In this document: positions 22,130 to 34,395 of the stretch, in pieces
How the letters are laid out: each line of letters begins with the position of its first letter
Numbering within the stretch: the first letter of the stretch is position 1
DNA from: Exophiala sp. HKRS030
Taxonomy: Eukaryota > Ascomycota > Eurotiomycetes > Chaetothyriales > Herpotrichiellaceae
Direction: 5' to 3'
Assembly (NCBI GenBank): GCA_023897205.1
Contig: JAHWDD010000006.1
Coordinates: 1,426,001 to 1,490,000, forward strand
Length of the DNA: 64,000 bases
Translations under genes and position numbers: made by a program
The notes under the pieces: generated by a model
The model's database searches: none
What the model was told of the DNA's origin: nothing
Seen by the model: the letters and a program-made list of their open reading frames with translations, nothing else

Positions 22130-24126
22130 TCAGGACATGCTCATTGGTAGACCCATATCAACCACATCTCCGCATGACTCAATGTCCTCGTTTCTGTTTG
22201 CACGGCAGAATGAATATCCTGAAGGAACAGCGGGTTTGTGTATGCAACCATCGTCGATCATGATGGTTCGAATTTGCTTTTCGGTCGTATAGGGCTTAGT
22301 CGGGTTCCCTAGTGATGCAGGAATGGTAGCTAGCATCGTTCCAAGGACATCCTCGACGGCAAAAGCAAAATTCCGCTCGTGATCCTCCCGGACAATGGCC
22401 CCCACGATCCCAGCCACAGAGTAATCGCATTGACGAGTTCCACTTAGTGCAAACATGTTCTGAACCAAGCCTGCTAACTTGCCCAAGCCCACAATACGAA
22501 CCTCGCCCTCCTGTAGGAGACATATTCCAGCCATAGCTGCCGTGCCCAGGGTTTGAATGGCGGCTTTATCGAGCCTCCTCAATGATGAGGACCGCGTTGA
22601 GCGCTGGTCGTCTAGAAGTCGTCGAGACAATTGCCATTGGCGAGAAATTGCCACATCGGCAGCTTGAATTCTGTAAAAGGGATTTCTCTGGCAGGCTGCC
22701 TCGTACAACAAGTCTGCGTCGGCTTGTGAGGCGGATTCGACGCTCTGGAGTGGCCCTCTGTGCTCGGAGAGATGGATTTCGGTCAGACGTCTTAACAATT
22801 TGATTGCCATTTGATCGACGTCCTGGTCATGTTCGAGCCCCGCAAAGGCAGCGATTCCAGCATCGTCCAACTTGAGACTTGGCACGCGCGCTTTTCGTTT
22901 TCGTTTGTTACCAGCGTAAATGGCAAGAGAAGCTGCCTCGGTGTTGTACAAAACGTGCTCCATTCGAATTCTCCTAGGCTCGTCCCATTCACTCACCGGT
23001 CCAACGGCTTCCATGAGAGAAAGGCATTCGTCCAAATACAAAAAAGCACGCCCGTGCTTTTCGAGAACGTTGTAGGCGGTAAAGAGGAAGAGGGAAATGG
23101 CCACTTCGTCAAGGGAGGGAGTCTCAGCAAAGTCGTAGTCGAGGCGAGACATTTCTACGCGACGAGCCAGTTCGGAGACTGCACTGGCTGGACCGATCTT
23201 CATTCGATATTGACCAGCGGCCAACATCAGCTGCATGGCTAGGACCAAAGTGCGGAGAGACGGCACCGCTTGCCAATCTGGTTCCAGTGTCAACCGGGCG
23301 TGCAAATCATGATAGTACAAGATCGGGAAGATCAGATGTCCAGTTTGAAAGAACTGCTCTAGGATCGTCCAGGGTTCATGGTCTACCACCGAATCATGCT
23401 GGGCACCTTCATAGCGCAATCTAGCAAGATCCTCCCAAAATGATCCTTGCTGAATGTTTGAGATTTTGTGCTCCTCCAGCAAGCCGGTCGTGTCGTTAGG
23501 GTCACCACTTTCCGGTAGAGTTTCAGTATTTGTTGGGAGAGCCAGTTCATTCTCCATTGCAGTAGGCCAAAACAATTCTGTTGTTTCGGCTGGCGAAATG
23601 AACATCTCACCGAACGAGGAAGCAGGCCAAAGGGAAGATTCATTGACTTGACTAGGCTTGTCTTGTTTCGATGATGACTTCGGCGCCTCATAACGGCCTT
23701 CTAGAGTATCTTTTGTCGTGTGGTCTGGGGACGTTGCAAGACTGATCATTGCTCCTTGGTACGATTCCAGAGGCGTCTTCGAAGGGCTAGATCAGTGCAT
23801 TGGTCAGCACCATCGCATCAAGACGTGCAAATCAGAACGGTTCCACGAACTGCGTTGAACGACGACGGCCTCGAGCGACGCGTCTCTCATTGAAAGTGCA
23901 CTTCGAGCCTGAGCGACGACACTGGTCACAAATTCCCGTCGACCCATTGTCACTAGCTGTGGACCGGCACTATTTCTACATCAGTATGGCAAACCATCGT
24001 GATTGACGCAGACGAAGGAAGCAGTTGAGTCCCTACCTTGACTTTGAATCCGCGACATCGGTCGCACGCGCGTACCAGGGGCCCTGAAGAGTAAGTAGAT
24101 TTTGAGACAGCAAAAGTGTTGAACAT
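22130..24126 (-). CDS. Zn2Cys6 transcription factor
   Basis: Three exons (24037-24126, 23851-23969, 22130-23786) give 621 residues. The binuclear zinc cluster is split by the first intron and restored by splicing: CDRCRGFKVKC (residues 21-31) followed by C-DQ-C-RRSGSK-C, giving the six-cysteine spacing CX2CX6CX12CX2CX6C. A basic GRRR linker follows. The rest is a long helical regulatory region with no named domain that I can identify. It should bind CGG-type half-sites in the nucleus. It converges on the hydrolase gene with only 39 bp between their stop codons, so their 3' UTRs must overlap. It is the first candidate for the regulator of the neighbouring metabolic genes. Confidence 0.88.
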
Positions 24127-25763
24127 CGTGGTATGTCAAGAGTCAAGTGATAGCCAGGATGAGAGTGAGAAGAGACGGCACAGCGTGGTCAGGGGTTGAA
24201 GGATTGTCGAGGACAAAGGACAGGCTTTCGAGAAGCCAGAAACCAGAAATCGGAGGTTATAGGCTCGTGGGCTTGTGGGCTCATGCCTGCAGTAGCCAAG
24301 CAGGCAACCCCGCAGGGTCACAAGGCTTTGCAATACATAGAAGCTGGCCACCTGGAGTACCGAGGCTTCTAGGGAATGTGCTCCACCGACTCTGAGCATG
24401 ATTGATAGGTGCTGGAACTGCTTAATAGCTTCAAGGGATCGTGGGGTGTTTAAAACTTTATCACGGCCAAACCAAATACGTATCAAGTGAAATCTGACAC
24501 AGAAGGGTATTTAAGCAGTGCAAGTCAACCCAGGACTGAATGAATACATTATGACATGTTGATATTCTTTTCAGCAGACCGTCAACGTGATACATGCCTA
24601 GGTAGCTAGGTAGTTGGTATCATGACTTATTTCCAGCGGGTGTACTCCGTAGCAGCCTCTTAGTCCGGGGCATCTCGTGGCTACAAGTACAGAGGACTGA
24701 GGGAAGACCAGAGGATCATCCGCCCCAAGTTTGGGCACAACCTCACGTCCTCAGGAAAGTCAACGATAGTAATAACTTGTGAGAAATATTTTGTCCATGA
24801 CTGACCCTGCTACGACAGGTGTACATGCCTCGCTCGATGGCGATGGTACGGCGAGAGGGATGAGGCTCCACCGCCGCAATTACAAACTTCATCACATTTG
24901 ATGCGACGAATAGAGACCCATGCGTGAGAAGGTCGTCAGTTTTGGCGTGACTTGCAATTACAATTAATTCACATGTCTCGGATCTACAGAAGGTATACTA
25001 GGTGCTCTTTCAGATAACATTCGGTGTCGGGCACGTCGTCGCACTCCAGAGCGCCGACCGTTCCGGGACGCAAAGTGAAGATATACCGGAATAACTCTTT
25101 AAGCTCGTCCTGTGACAGAGTTCAAGATCCATTCTCGAAAGCCAGGGCCAGCTTCCTGCGATTTGAGAAATCGTCCCTGGCCGAAAGCGAAGTTGGACAT
25201 GGTCTACCCTGATCACGATCTTCAATCACCCTGTGCAGCTCCTCCTGAAAAAGCAAAGCTGTTCGGCGACCTGGGCTTCGCGCATTGCAAATTAAATATC
25301 TCTGTTCCGGTAGAATCGTCAAGGGTGTTTGGCGAATTCTTTTGGTTGTGCGACTTCCACCATCAATGATAATCGACGCCATGTTTTTGAGGCGTTGTTG
25401 TGGCGGTTTCATAACTCCCCCTTTTACGCTTAACAGCCAGAGAAAAACAAAAGAATCAGAACGACTCCTTTACATCTGCAACATTTCAACGCGATCTAAT
25501 TTCTTTTTCGTCTATCGATAAGACACGGGGAGTATCTCTCGCAGGGGTGCCAAAGTCGATGCAGGCAATACGAAGAAGCCCCTGACAATGCAGCCGGAAC
25601 GGTGTCCCAGGCATGTAAAGAGGTGAGATATGGCCGCTGCTTCGCAAACAGCTACCACAATTTTTCTTGTGCTTCAATTGCAAGTTGGACAGAGGCCACC
25701 ACGCTTGTTTGTAGAATAACATTTCAATCTTCGAAACATCTCAACAACTACTATTTGGCAATC
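24127..25763. other. Intergenic region between regulator and GPI-type secreted protein
   Basis: About 1.6 kb without a supportable gene. It holds the divergent flanks of the Zn2Cys6 gene and the secreted-protein gene. One TACGGAGTA copy (as TACTCCGTA) lies at 24643-24651. Short minus-strand frames at 25010-25412 (up to 96 codons) have no domain character and are left uncalled. Confidence 0.4.
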
Positions 25764-26342
25764 ATGCGATTCCACTCAGCATCTTTCACCTATATGGCCA
25801 CTTTGGTATCTCTCGTCCACGTCAAGGCAGACTCCTCGGTCTTCTCACAGTTCATTGGGGCCACCACCGCATCTGGTCCAAGTTCAGGAGACCTTGCCAC
25901 TTCCTTCAGCATATGCACGAATTACCTCCACGTATTACCGGCGTTGACCAGCCTCACTCCTCAACTCTCCACGCAACTGGAGCAAATAGCCGTGGATGGT
26001 GTTTGCGACTTTTGTACCGGCTTGGACCAATCACGAATTGAGTCCTGCTGTGGACAGACGACCTCTTCTGCCTGTTTCGATCAATTTGCCGGCAAAGCTG
26101 CCCAGTCAACTCCTGCTTCGGCCGACGCGACAGCAACATCCACTTCAGATGGGACCGGTGGCCTAAGCTCGACGCCAACTCAGACGGCCAGTGGTACCTC
26201 GAACAATGGAGTCATGATCAAGGTATGTCGGTTAGGGAATATCTATGGTATTGACGATGAGTGCTAACCAACATAGAACAAGGATCTCGTTGCTTCCTCC
26301 TTCGCCGCAGTCATGATCGGTTTCGCAGCCTGGGTATTGTAG
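25764..26342 (+). CDS. Small secreted Cys-containing protein with GPI-type C-terminus
   Basis: Two exons (25764-26222 and 26277-26342; 54-bp intron) give 174 residues. The N-terminus MRFHSASFTYMATLVSLVHVKA looks like a signal peptide. The mature core (about 25-115) holds six cysteines, including a C-x2-C and a CC pair (CDFCTGL, SCCGQ), followed by a Ser/Thr-rich region of about 50 residues. The second exon encodes a short hydrophobic tail (SSFAAVMIGFAAWVL) that ends the protein, typical of a GPI-attachment signal. It is probably a cell-surface protein. No family is recognised. The tail falls almost wholly in its own exon, so intron retention would give a secreted, non-anchored form. Confidence 0.75.
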
Positions 26343-26470
26343 AAAATGGCCAGTAGTATGGGAGCAAGCTATTTCCAAGCATACAAAGATGAAACGATTC
26401 ATTACGGGGATTCTCTTCATTTGTGATGATCCTGCGCAGCCATTGACAGAGACCTTTCCACGGGTCTTCT

Positions 26471-28885
26471 TCACTCTTTCTCACCCTCATCCGCTCTAAG
26501 TCTGTCAAAGCGGCTGAAGAACTCGTCACCGTAATGTCCCTCGCTATCCAGTTCACGCTCTGCCTTTGCCCATTCACTTCGAATCAGCTTCTCGTGTTCT
26601 GCACTCCGAGGCTCGATCTCACACCTAGAATCGTCGGGTCAATAAATCTTCCCAGGACGGGACTGAGAGGGTGAGGGAATGCTTACTCGAATGGCTGCGG
26701 GCCGGTGACCAAAGCGTCTACTATCGCATCTCTATCAATAGGAATGGAGTTCCCTGCGGCGTCCAGCTTGTGGCTGATGTTGAATGCCCACAGAATCCGT
26801 GACATGCCCATGAAAAGTGTCCGCATTGCGACGTTGTATCCTGGACAGACACGCCTCCCTACTCCGAAAGTCGTGTGTGGCCTCTTGAGCGTGTCCGGGT
26901 TGATTCCGAAGCCTTCTTGTAGCGTATCCTCTGCACGATGGCGACTGGGGTCGAAGTCCCGGGGATCCGGGCATCTCTCAGGAGAGTTGTTGATGGTCCA
27001 AATCTACATCGTCGCAGCCATACTTTTAGCCCTGTGACGTATAGTCAAAGCAAAAAGCTGGTAAGGGTGACATACGCAATTGATAATGGCTGCCCCTTTG
27101 GGCAGCGTGTAACCCATATAAGTCTCGTTTCTCGAAAGAGCATGTGGCATAGGCGGGCCTATCAATGTCACCGGTAACCCTGTCACGAAACAAACTGTTA
27201 GCTTGCATCGATCAGACAACCATCCTTTGCGCATGCGGTAGACGTACATCTCAATGTCTCCTCTACGACGGCACGGACATAAGGTAGATTTGGTCTATCT
27301 GACCAGGTTGGCATTCGTTTCGAGCCAATGACAGCGTCAATCTCTTTCTGTGCTTCCTTTTGGACGTGAGGGTACATAGCCATCGCCTTGGGATGTCAGT
27401 CATGGCTAGCCCGTCATAATACAAGGCAAAAGCCACATACCTTGACAAACGCTGACAATGTGTTTGCTTGTGTATCTCTAAATAGGTCTCAATGTCAGTT
27501 TTGCTAGGCCATTCAGACAAAACAACCTGAACACGTACGTTGCTGCGGCATATGCATGGCCAGCACTGAACAGAATTTCTTTTTCCGTTAATCGATCTTT
27601 TTCACTTTCCGTCTTTGCTTGCAGATCGCGAACAAAACCTGAGAAATGTCAGCAAATTCGAGGGAGGTGTTAATGCAGAGGGTCGCGCTCACTGGCATGC
27701 TGTTTCCCAGCGTCTATCAGCGCCCTAGCAGCCGTTGTGTGCCGGATCCAGAGTTTGGTCTCTAGCTCTTCCAACTCTTCGACCTCTTGCTTTATCGGGT
27801 TGATGGATTTGGGGATCATGCGGAAAAGAGGTCTGAATATTGGAAACCAGTCCGCAATTTGTAACTTACCCCCCAGTGCAGTTGTCCTATCAAACCACTG
27901 AATAATGCTCTGGTTAGAATTCGTCCTAGATTATGGAATCATAGATAAAGGGGTCACTTTGCTCACCTCGATCAGGTTCTTGATGTCTGGATCGTCGGCC
28001 GAAGGGAACCTGAGCCCATATGCGATAGAAGACGCAATGCTCGTCGCGAAACGCATAATATGAACTCGAAATTCAGCTGGATGATCCAGCATCTTCGATA
28101 ATAGCTCCACACTTTCAAATTCCTGAAGGAAATATAAACAGTCAGTCGAATTCCCTGGTTTTCAAAGCCATGCTTGAAAGTCGGCCACGACCCTCACTCT
28201 TGGGCCAACCTACCTGGTACGGGATATAATTGTTTGACCCTCTGGCGTTGAGGCGCGTAGAATACATCTTTCGTTGCTTCCTCCAGATTTCGTCGTTACT
28301 AAGGTAGTAGAACATTCGTGTTAGATTTTTGGTATCCCTTTTTCTTGAGATTTTATCGACACCAGAAAAATTGATCGAACTCACTCTCGAAAGGCAATGT
28401 TGAGGTTGTTGCCAAAAGTACGTATGAACATGTCGACTTTTCTAGAGGTTGAAGCACTCCTCTTCTCCATCAGATCTCTGACGACTTCATCTGTACCACA
28501 CAGAATCATGGTCGAGGTTCCCATCTTCACTGAGACAAGCGGGCCATCTAAAATTCGATCAGTTGATGTGCTCTGCACGATATAATGGTAAAGGTTTCGT
28601 ACACTGCTCTGTCCATTCCTGAAATTTATTATGGAGCCCTTTCCGAGGGAACTGATGAAGGTTGCCAATGATAGGTAGTGTCGGAGGACCTGTTGAGGAT
28701 TCAATATTCTTTCCCGGTATTGGCTTGTGCAACGAGAAGTGCTAACCTGGCGGGTAGTCTTTGGGTCTACTCCCGATTCTGAGTAACTTCACCAGTGCAA
28801 CACATAACACACCACACAGCGCTACCAACACCCATGATGGCGAGATACTAGATACAGCCATAGGAACTCTTGAGGTAATAGACAT
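26471..28885 (-). CDS. Cytochrome P450 monooxygenase
   Basis: Twelve exons join in frame to 561 residues: 28747-28885, 28603-28689, 28385-28547, 28214-28298, 28122-27967, 27693-27897, 27539-27638, 27441-27477, 27248-27386, 27076-27179, 26687-27003, 26471-26624. An N-terminal membrane anchor (about 15-38) is followed by the proline-rich hinge PPGPPTLPIIGN. The I-helix oxygen-binding segment reads AGHAYAAAT, in place of the usual AGxDT. The ExxR motif is EETLR, and the haem loop is FGVGRRVCPG, with its cysteine as iron ligand. All are class II microsomal P450 features; a CPR partner would be encoded elsewhere. The family number cannot be assigned from this alone. The gene is head-to-head with BVMO 1, which suggests paired expression and consecutive oxidation steps. 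Confidence 0.9.
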
Positions 28886-29428
28886 CAGGGCATCCCCTTG
28901 CGAACAGTAGTTTGATGAGTGGCGTGACGAGGAAACAGTTCAGGATTTCAAGGTCGTTATGCTTAAACAGAGCCGACAATGCTACCCGAAGGTGTAGATA
29001 TTGGACAAATAGTAGCCAAAGTCATTTCGTCCACAAAAGGTGCGATTGATATTCACGTATTGCGGACCTTCGTAGCTTCGTCACGAGGCTCCAGTTTTAT
29101 TCGGATTTCTTGAATTGACTAACATTTTCCTTATGGTCGGTTCCTGGGGGAAGCCGGGGGTTGTGTGGGTCGATCACCGTATACCCCACAGCCATTGTCA
29201 CAAATGCAATGCTAATCACTGGCTTATCGAACAGAAGTCGATTCGCCGGCTCAACAATGCCCGGCATCGGATCCTCAATACTTGGCTTGATAATGGAAGA
29301 TTTTACCACAATGTACAAGGACAAAGGGTCTTCAGCCAACAGCTAACCCACAATATCGTGTCTTCTCGACTTCGTAGACACGGACACACACCAAGAGCAT
29401 CATAGCCCGAAACGAGGACTAATCAACC
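28886..29428. promoter_or_regulatory. Divergent promoter, P450 / BVMO 1
   Basis: A 543-bp region between two divergent ATGs. No clear TATA box stands out on either side. The shared location supports joint control of the two oxygenases. Confidence 0.5.
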
Positions 29429-31746
29429 ATGTTTCGTCTAAAGAAGGACATGGCCAACGTTGGTCCGGCCGTGTGGGAGAAGCTAAACGACGAGGACGTG
29501 GCCACCAAAGCCATCGACGTCCTGAGACCTATCAAGGTAATCGTGATAGGAGCAGGAATGTCTGGCATGACCGCGGGGATACTTTTCCCTCGATCAATTG
29601 AGAACCTCGAGCTTGTCATCTACGAGAAGAACGCCGACATTGGTGGGACTTGGTTCGAAAATAGGTACTGTCGAAGCAGATCCGATCCCAGATCGAAAGC
29701 CTTCAAGCTGACTCCGCAGGTATCCTGGATTGGCCTGCGACATTCCCTCCCACACGTACCAGTTTACGTTTGAGGAAAATACACAGTGGAGCAGTTACTA
29801 TGCAGGCGGACCTGAGATTCAAGCGTATCTAAAGCGCGTCAACGAGAAATACAAGGCTTACGAATACATGAAATTCAACCATCGAGTGGAAAAGGCGTCG
29901 TGGAATGAAAAGACTGGTCACTGGCTGGTGGAAGTGCAAAACACCATCACTGGAGAGGTAACGTTGCACTCCTGGAGCTGTCTCAATTGTTCCAGTTGAA
30001 ACAACCGTGAACATGCTGACCATGTGTGAATGCGTCTCCAGACCTCCCTCGACACCGCAGACGTTGTTTGTTCGGCAGTCGGTATCCTCAACGCCTGGAA
30101 ATATCCCGATATCCCGGGCTTGCACGAGTTCAAAGGAAGACTGGTCCATTCCGCTGTCTACCCAAACGACTTGGATGTATCTGGAAAGCGTGTGGCCTTG
30201 ATCGGGGCGGGCTCCAGTGGGATTCAAATCCTCCCGCAGATTCGACGTCAGGCAGAAACAGTTGATCACTATGTCAGAGGGAAACTATGGATTCCACCTG
30301 CAGGAATAGGAGGAGAGGGACTTGCCGAACGGAACGGAAGTCGTAAGTCGTTGTTCATCAATCCTGATTTTCAGCCTGCCAGGCTGACACTTGCTGAATT
30401 GTCTTTTTTCAGCAATCACACCGGCTGAAGATCTTGAACGATTCCAGAAAGATCCGAAAGAGTATAGGAAGTATCGTCGTTACGTCGAGGATCTTCTCAA
30501 CCGACCCGTTGAGGCACTCTACAAAGGTTCCCCGGGCGCCAAAATGTTTGTGGACATGTGCAGAACGCACATGCAAGAGAAACTCAAGAAGAAACCCGAG
30601 GTATTCGAAGCTCTTGTTCCCGACTATCCCGTGGGGTGTCGCAGGATCACACCGGGCCCAGGAGTAAGTCCAAAGGACTCCGTCCCCAAAACTTCACTGT
30701 ACAGGTTCGAGTGACTGATGATGTAATATCGACCATGTAGTACTTGGAAGCTCTGGTAGAAGACAATGTGAATTTTGTCCCCACCAAGATCAAGAGAGTA
30801 TACAATAATGGCATCGAGACCGAAGACGGCATACGACGTGATGTGGACGTCATTATATGTGCGACTGGATTCGATGGGTATGTCTCGAAACTGGGCCTCC
30901 CCTCGCTAGCTGCGGAGAGTCTCAAGGCTAACTTGCATCCAAGTGTATACAAGCAGCACTTTCCTGTCCATGGACAGTACAATGCCAATCTCCAGGATCT
31001 CTGGGAAGAAATGCCCGAAGCATATCTTTCCATGGCCCCTCGTCTCATGCCGAACTATTATGTGTTCCTGGGTCCGAATGGAGGGCCGGGTTTGGGTTCA
31101 ACAGTACCGTTTCTCGAGTTACAAGCTCGATATATGATTCGAGTCATCCAGAAGATTCAAAGGGAATACATAAAGAGTATGGTTCCAACGTAAGTACATG
31201 TTTCCTAGTTGGAGTATCAAGAAAGCAAGCTAATGTGAGTTTCTTTTATGGTGTAGAAACCGCGCCATGAGAGATTGGGCTAGGATTGTCGATGCCTACT
31301 TCGAAAAGACAATCTATAGTGAAAAGGTAGGACCACAAGCACTCATATCATATCCGTTACAACACCCCTATATGCATGAGCTGACCTTTTTTTTTGTCGA
31401 CAAGTGTAATGCATGGTGGAAACACAAGAGTGGGCGACTTCTGGCAATTTGGCCCGGTAGTCTGATCCACGGGGCTTTCATCTTTCAAAATCCGCGTTGG
31501 GAGGATTATGAGTACGAGCTAAAGGAAGAGATAGAAGGCAACTCTCTGAGGTGGTTCGGAAATGGTCTAAGTCAGCGACAGATCGAGATGAAGGGCACGA
31601 CCGAGGTGTACCTGGACCAGCCTGCGGTTCCTGTTGAAAACCCTTTACGAAAGACGAGACATGAGCGTCATGAGAATGGTGTGGATGGGTTGAATGGCGT
31701 GAAAGTGGATGACGCAGCCAATGTTACTGCTGTGGCACGATGTTAG
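29429..31746 (+). CDS. Baeyer-Villiger monooxygenase 1 (flavin-dependent)
   Basis: Seven exons (29429-29664, 29720-29957, 30042-30342, 30413-30663, 30741-31189, 31257-31326, 31405-31746) give 628 residues. The first FAD-binding motif GAGMSG is at 41-46, GGTWFENRYPG is restored across the first intron, and the second, NADPH-binding GAGSSG is at 213-218. Between them, 188-199 reads FKGRLVHSAVYP, the FxGxxxHxxxW(P/D) fingerprint with Tyr in place of Trp. ATGFDGY near the C-terminus is the usual ATG motif. Type I BVMOs use NADPH, O2 and FAD to insert oxygen next to a ketone, giving an ester or lactone. The last intron (31327-31404, 78 bp) keeps the frame if retained; removing it restores a CNAWWK segment parallel to CKSWYK in BVMO 2. 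Substrate unknown. Confidence 0.92.
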
Positions 31747-32084
31747 AGATATTGGCCAAGTCTACATGCAGAGATTAAAACATATACAAAGTACCATGGA
31801 CCTATGATTCCTTCGGTTAAATGAGAAGAGACATCGGAAGTCAACTCGCAAATGGCCTCCTTTGGAGGAGACCTTTTGCCCTTTCGTTCATCAATGCTTA
31901 CAGACTCTGGGATGAGAGTTACAAACTCGACGCAGGTGAAGCTGATCACAAATAGAATTTTGACAAGCAAGTACACATAGTTCATATAGCAGTATCTTGT
32001 CGATTAAGCCAGGAATAATCACTACAAGGAGCACGGCTCTCGCGAGCAGGATTTTCTATGCTTAATTCCATTGGAAAATTGACT
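31747..32084. other. Gap between convergent BVMO 1 and bZIP genes
   Basis: 338 bp between two 3' ends; presumably 3' UTRs and polyadenylation signals. Nothing else seen. Confidence 0.4.
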
Positions 32085-34395
32085 TCATCGACCAAAATTG
32101 TTTGCAGGCTGATTGATCAAAGTCGCCAGCTGAACACCGTTCCCCAAGATGGCCCTTTGGTAGAGGCTGATGATCCTGCTGTTCATCTTTGTCGGACCGA
32201 CTTTCCGTGCTGGTCTGCGGAAGGACTTTCCATTCGCCACGAGACTTTCATATCCTGGATACTTGAGCTCCGGGTACTTTTCAAAGAGATAGGCGTCGAA
32301 TCGCCAGTTGGAAACAGTATCTTGCATCTATTATGGTGTGAGTAAAGCGCTGGCATCAAATAAATGGTGTCGAGCATCCTCTTGGATACGGCGAGAACGT
32401 ACATTTAGGTGGTAGAATAAATCTCTAGCTAAGTCTTTCCGACCAAGGATGAAATCAAGGGGCATCGGAGTCCATCCCGAGCTCTGCTTTTCACACGATT
32501 TACCCATTAATCCGTGCAGAGGATCGTCGGAACCGTTGTTGCTATCACCATGGGCCGCTGCCGTTTTAGAGAAGAAAAATGGCGGTGCCCCGGGGACAGT
32601 GCTAGTGCTCCAATGCGAGAAAGGCGAAACAGGTGGAGAATCCGGGTTGTTTGAAGTTCGTGAGCTATCCATGGCTTCGATGATCTACATTTTATCAGTA
32701 CAAAGTATCGATAGTAGTAGAGACAGGGCGTGAAGTCGAGATTTTGTGCAATGAATTGGTCGGAAGGAAAATTACTCACGTTCCAAAGTCCGATAAAACC
32801 TTTGCCGGGGTCAGCATCAGCAAGGACAGTGGACATATCTTCGACCGTTACGACCCAACAGTCCATGCAGTCCCAGAAAAGCTCATCGAGAATTGGGCTA
32901 TTGTTGTGGTTCAAGATCAAGGCGTCCCGCAAGCCAGCATGCGGGAACCAATCGATGATGCAAGAGTGAGGCGTGTAAAGCTGCAATGGTGTTGGTCTCC
33001 AGGCTAATGGTAGCTTTGCTAAAGTGGCACTGTTGGGCATGCAACGCCACGCGAGAATAGCTTCGAGAATGCTCCGAGCCTGAGAGCTGCCCCAAAATCT
33101 GGCTGTGCCTTCCCATGCGTAATCGTGGAAGAGTGTAACAGCTGTCCCTATCACTTCAGACGCTCTGTGATTCCCTGTCAGCCTAGAATCTCGGGTTGCG
33201 AATGATGGCAGTACGTACCTGTCATCAGAGTTTGGGTCCTCCAATTGTAAAAACTTTTGGTACACGAGGGTTTCCAACATTTCTACATGTTCCAGGAACA
33301 GAGACCCAGTGATTGTCCGTTGCAAGGGATTGCCAAGTTGCGATGCTGGTGGAATCTGGCAAATCAGTGGACTTTGCTTCCAAATATCAGGAGTGGAGTT
33401 AGGGCCATAGCAATATGTATGCATCTGCCATCTCGGACCAGCATTCTGATGAGTTTCTTCGCTTGGTGGGATATGAGGGCCGGAAACATTTCCAACTCCG
33501 GGATCAATGTGGTCTCCCGTCGCAAAGCAGCCAGCCTCGGTCTGTGTGTCAGGAAGGATGGTTGCTTTTGTATGGTCAAAAAAGGACTCCGAAGCGTTGC
33601 CCTCAGGAGGGATGGTGCTATTTGGTATTTCCGTTGATTTTCCACCGCACACGGCAGCTGGGTCGCTGCAGTCATCTGAACTCTCGGTGAACATGATATC
33701 AACAGAGTCAGGTTGAATGTCGTTGTTGGAATACGTGGAAGATTGTTTGTTTGTGTCTGTTTGTGCTCCACAAGGCCTTGAAAATACGCCTTCATCCTGT
33801 TCAGGCATATCTGGTTACTCATTGATCAGCACAAGCGCCAAATTATCGAAAATGAAATGAGAAAAAAGAGCAACGCCATTAGATGGCAACAACGAACCAA
33901 GCAAGATGTACTTACCAAGGAATTGAGACTCATTGATGCTGAATTCGAAATCAGCTGACTCAGTTGCGGTCTGATTCGTATTGAGATTCAAGCGTTTACC
34001 GGCCTCTTCGCTGATCTCTTGCAGCGTACAGATGACGCCGAGTACCTTTTTGCGGAGCTTGAGATAGGAGTTGCGGAGTTCGACATTTTCATCGGAGAGG
34101 GCTTTGTTACGCTCGCTCTCTGTCTGAGAAGCTCGACGTGACTTTTCCTCAAGCTCGTTGATGTATGCAAGTCGTCGCTCTCGGAAGGAGCGCTGCGACA
34201 GTCGATTGCGTCGTCTGGTTGACCGTCAGCCTGGTACCAGTACCAGAATAAAAGTGGATATAGATCCAACCAGTGGGATAGGAGGTTCGGAGCTTGGCCT
34301 TACCTCTTGATCGCTTCGTCCTGAGACTGTCCATCTTCTCGAACGACAGCCGCACTAGAACGCTTCTTGCTCCGCGAGCTATTCCCGTGAGTCAT
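32085..34395 (-). CDS. bZIP transcription factor with DUF3425 domain
   Basis: Five exons (34304-34395, 33916-34214, 32780-33810, 32403-32684, 32085-32327) give 648 residues. The basic region is restored by splicing of the first intron: KRRRNRLSQRSFRERR, followed by a leucine-zipper-like heptad region (LEEKSRRASQ..., about residues 40-85). A Ser/Thr/Pro-rich middle follows. The C-terminal part has the DUF3425 pattern (RPTPLQL...PHSCIIDWFPHAGLRDALI) found in many fungal bZIP regulators, and ends with a YELKYPGYE-type tail in the last exon. It should bind DNA as a dimer in the nucleus. It is divergent from BVMO 2 over an 825-bp region that carries a perfect 17-bp palindrome, so it may control BVMO 2 and itself. 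Confidence 0.88.

Noticed and set aside
25010..25412. Minus-strand frames of 71 and 96 codons
   Set aside because: No start or splice context linking them, no domain, and composition not clearly coding.
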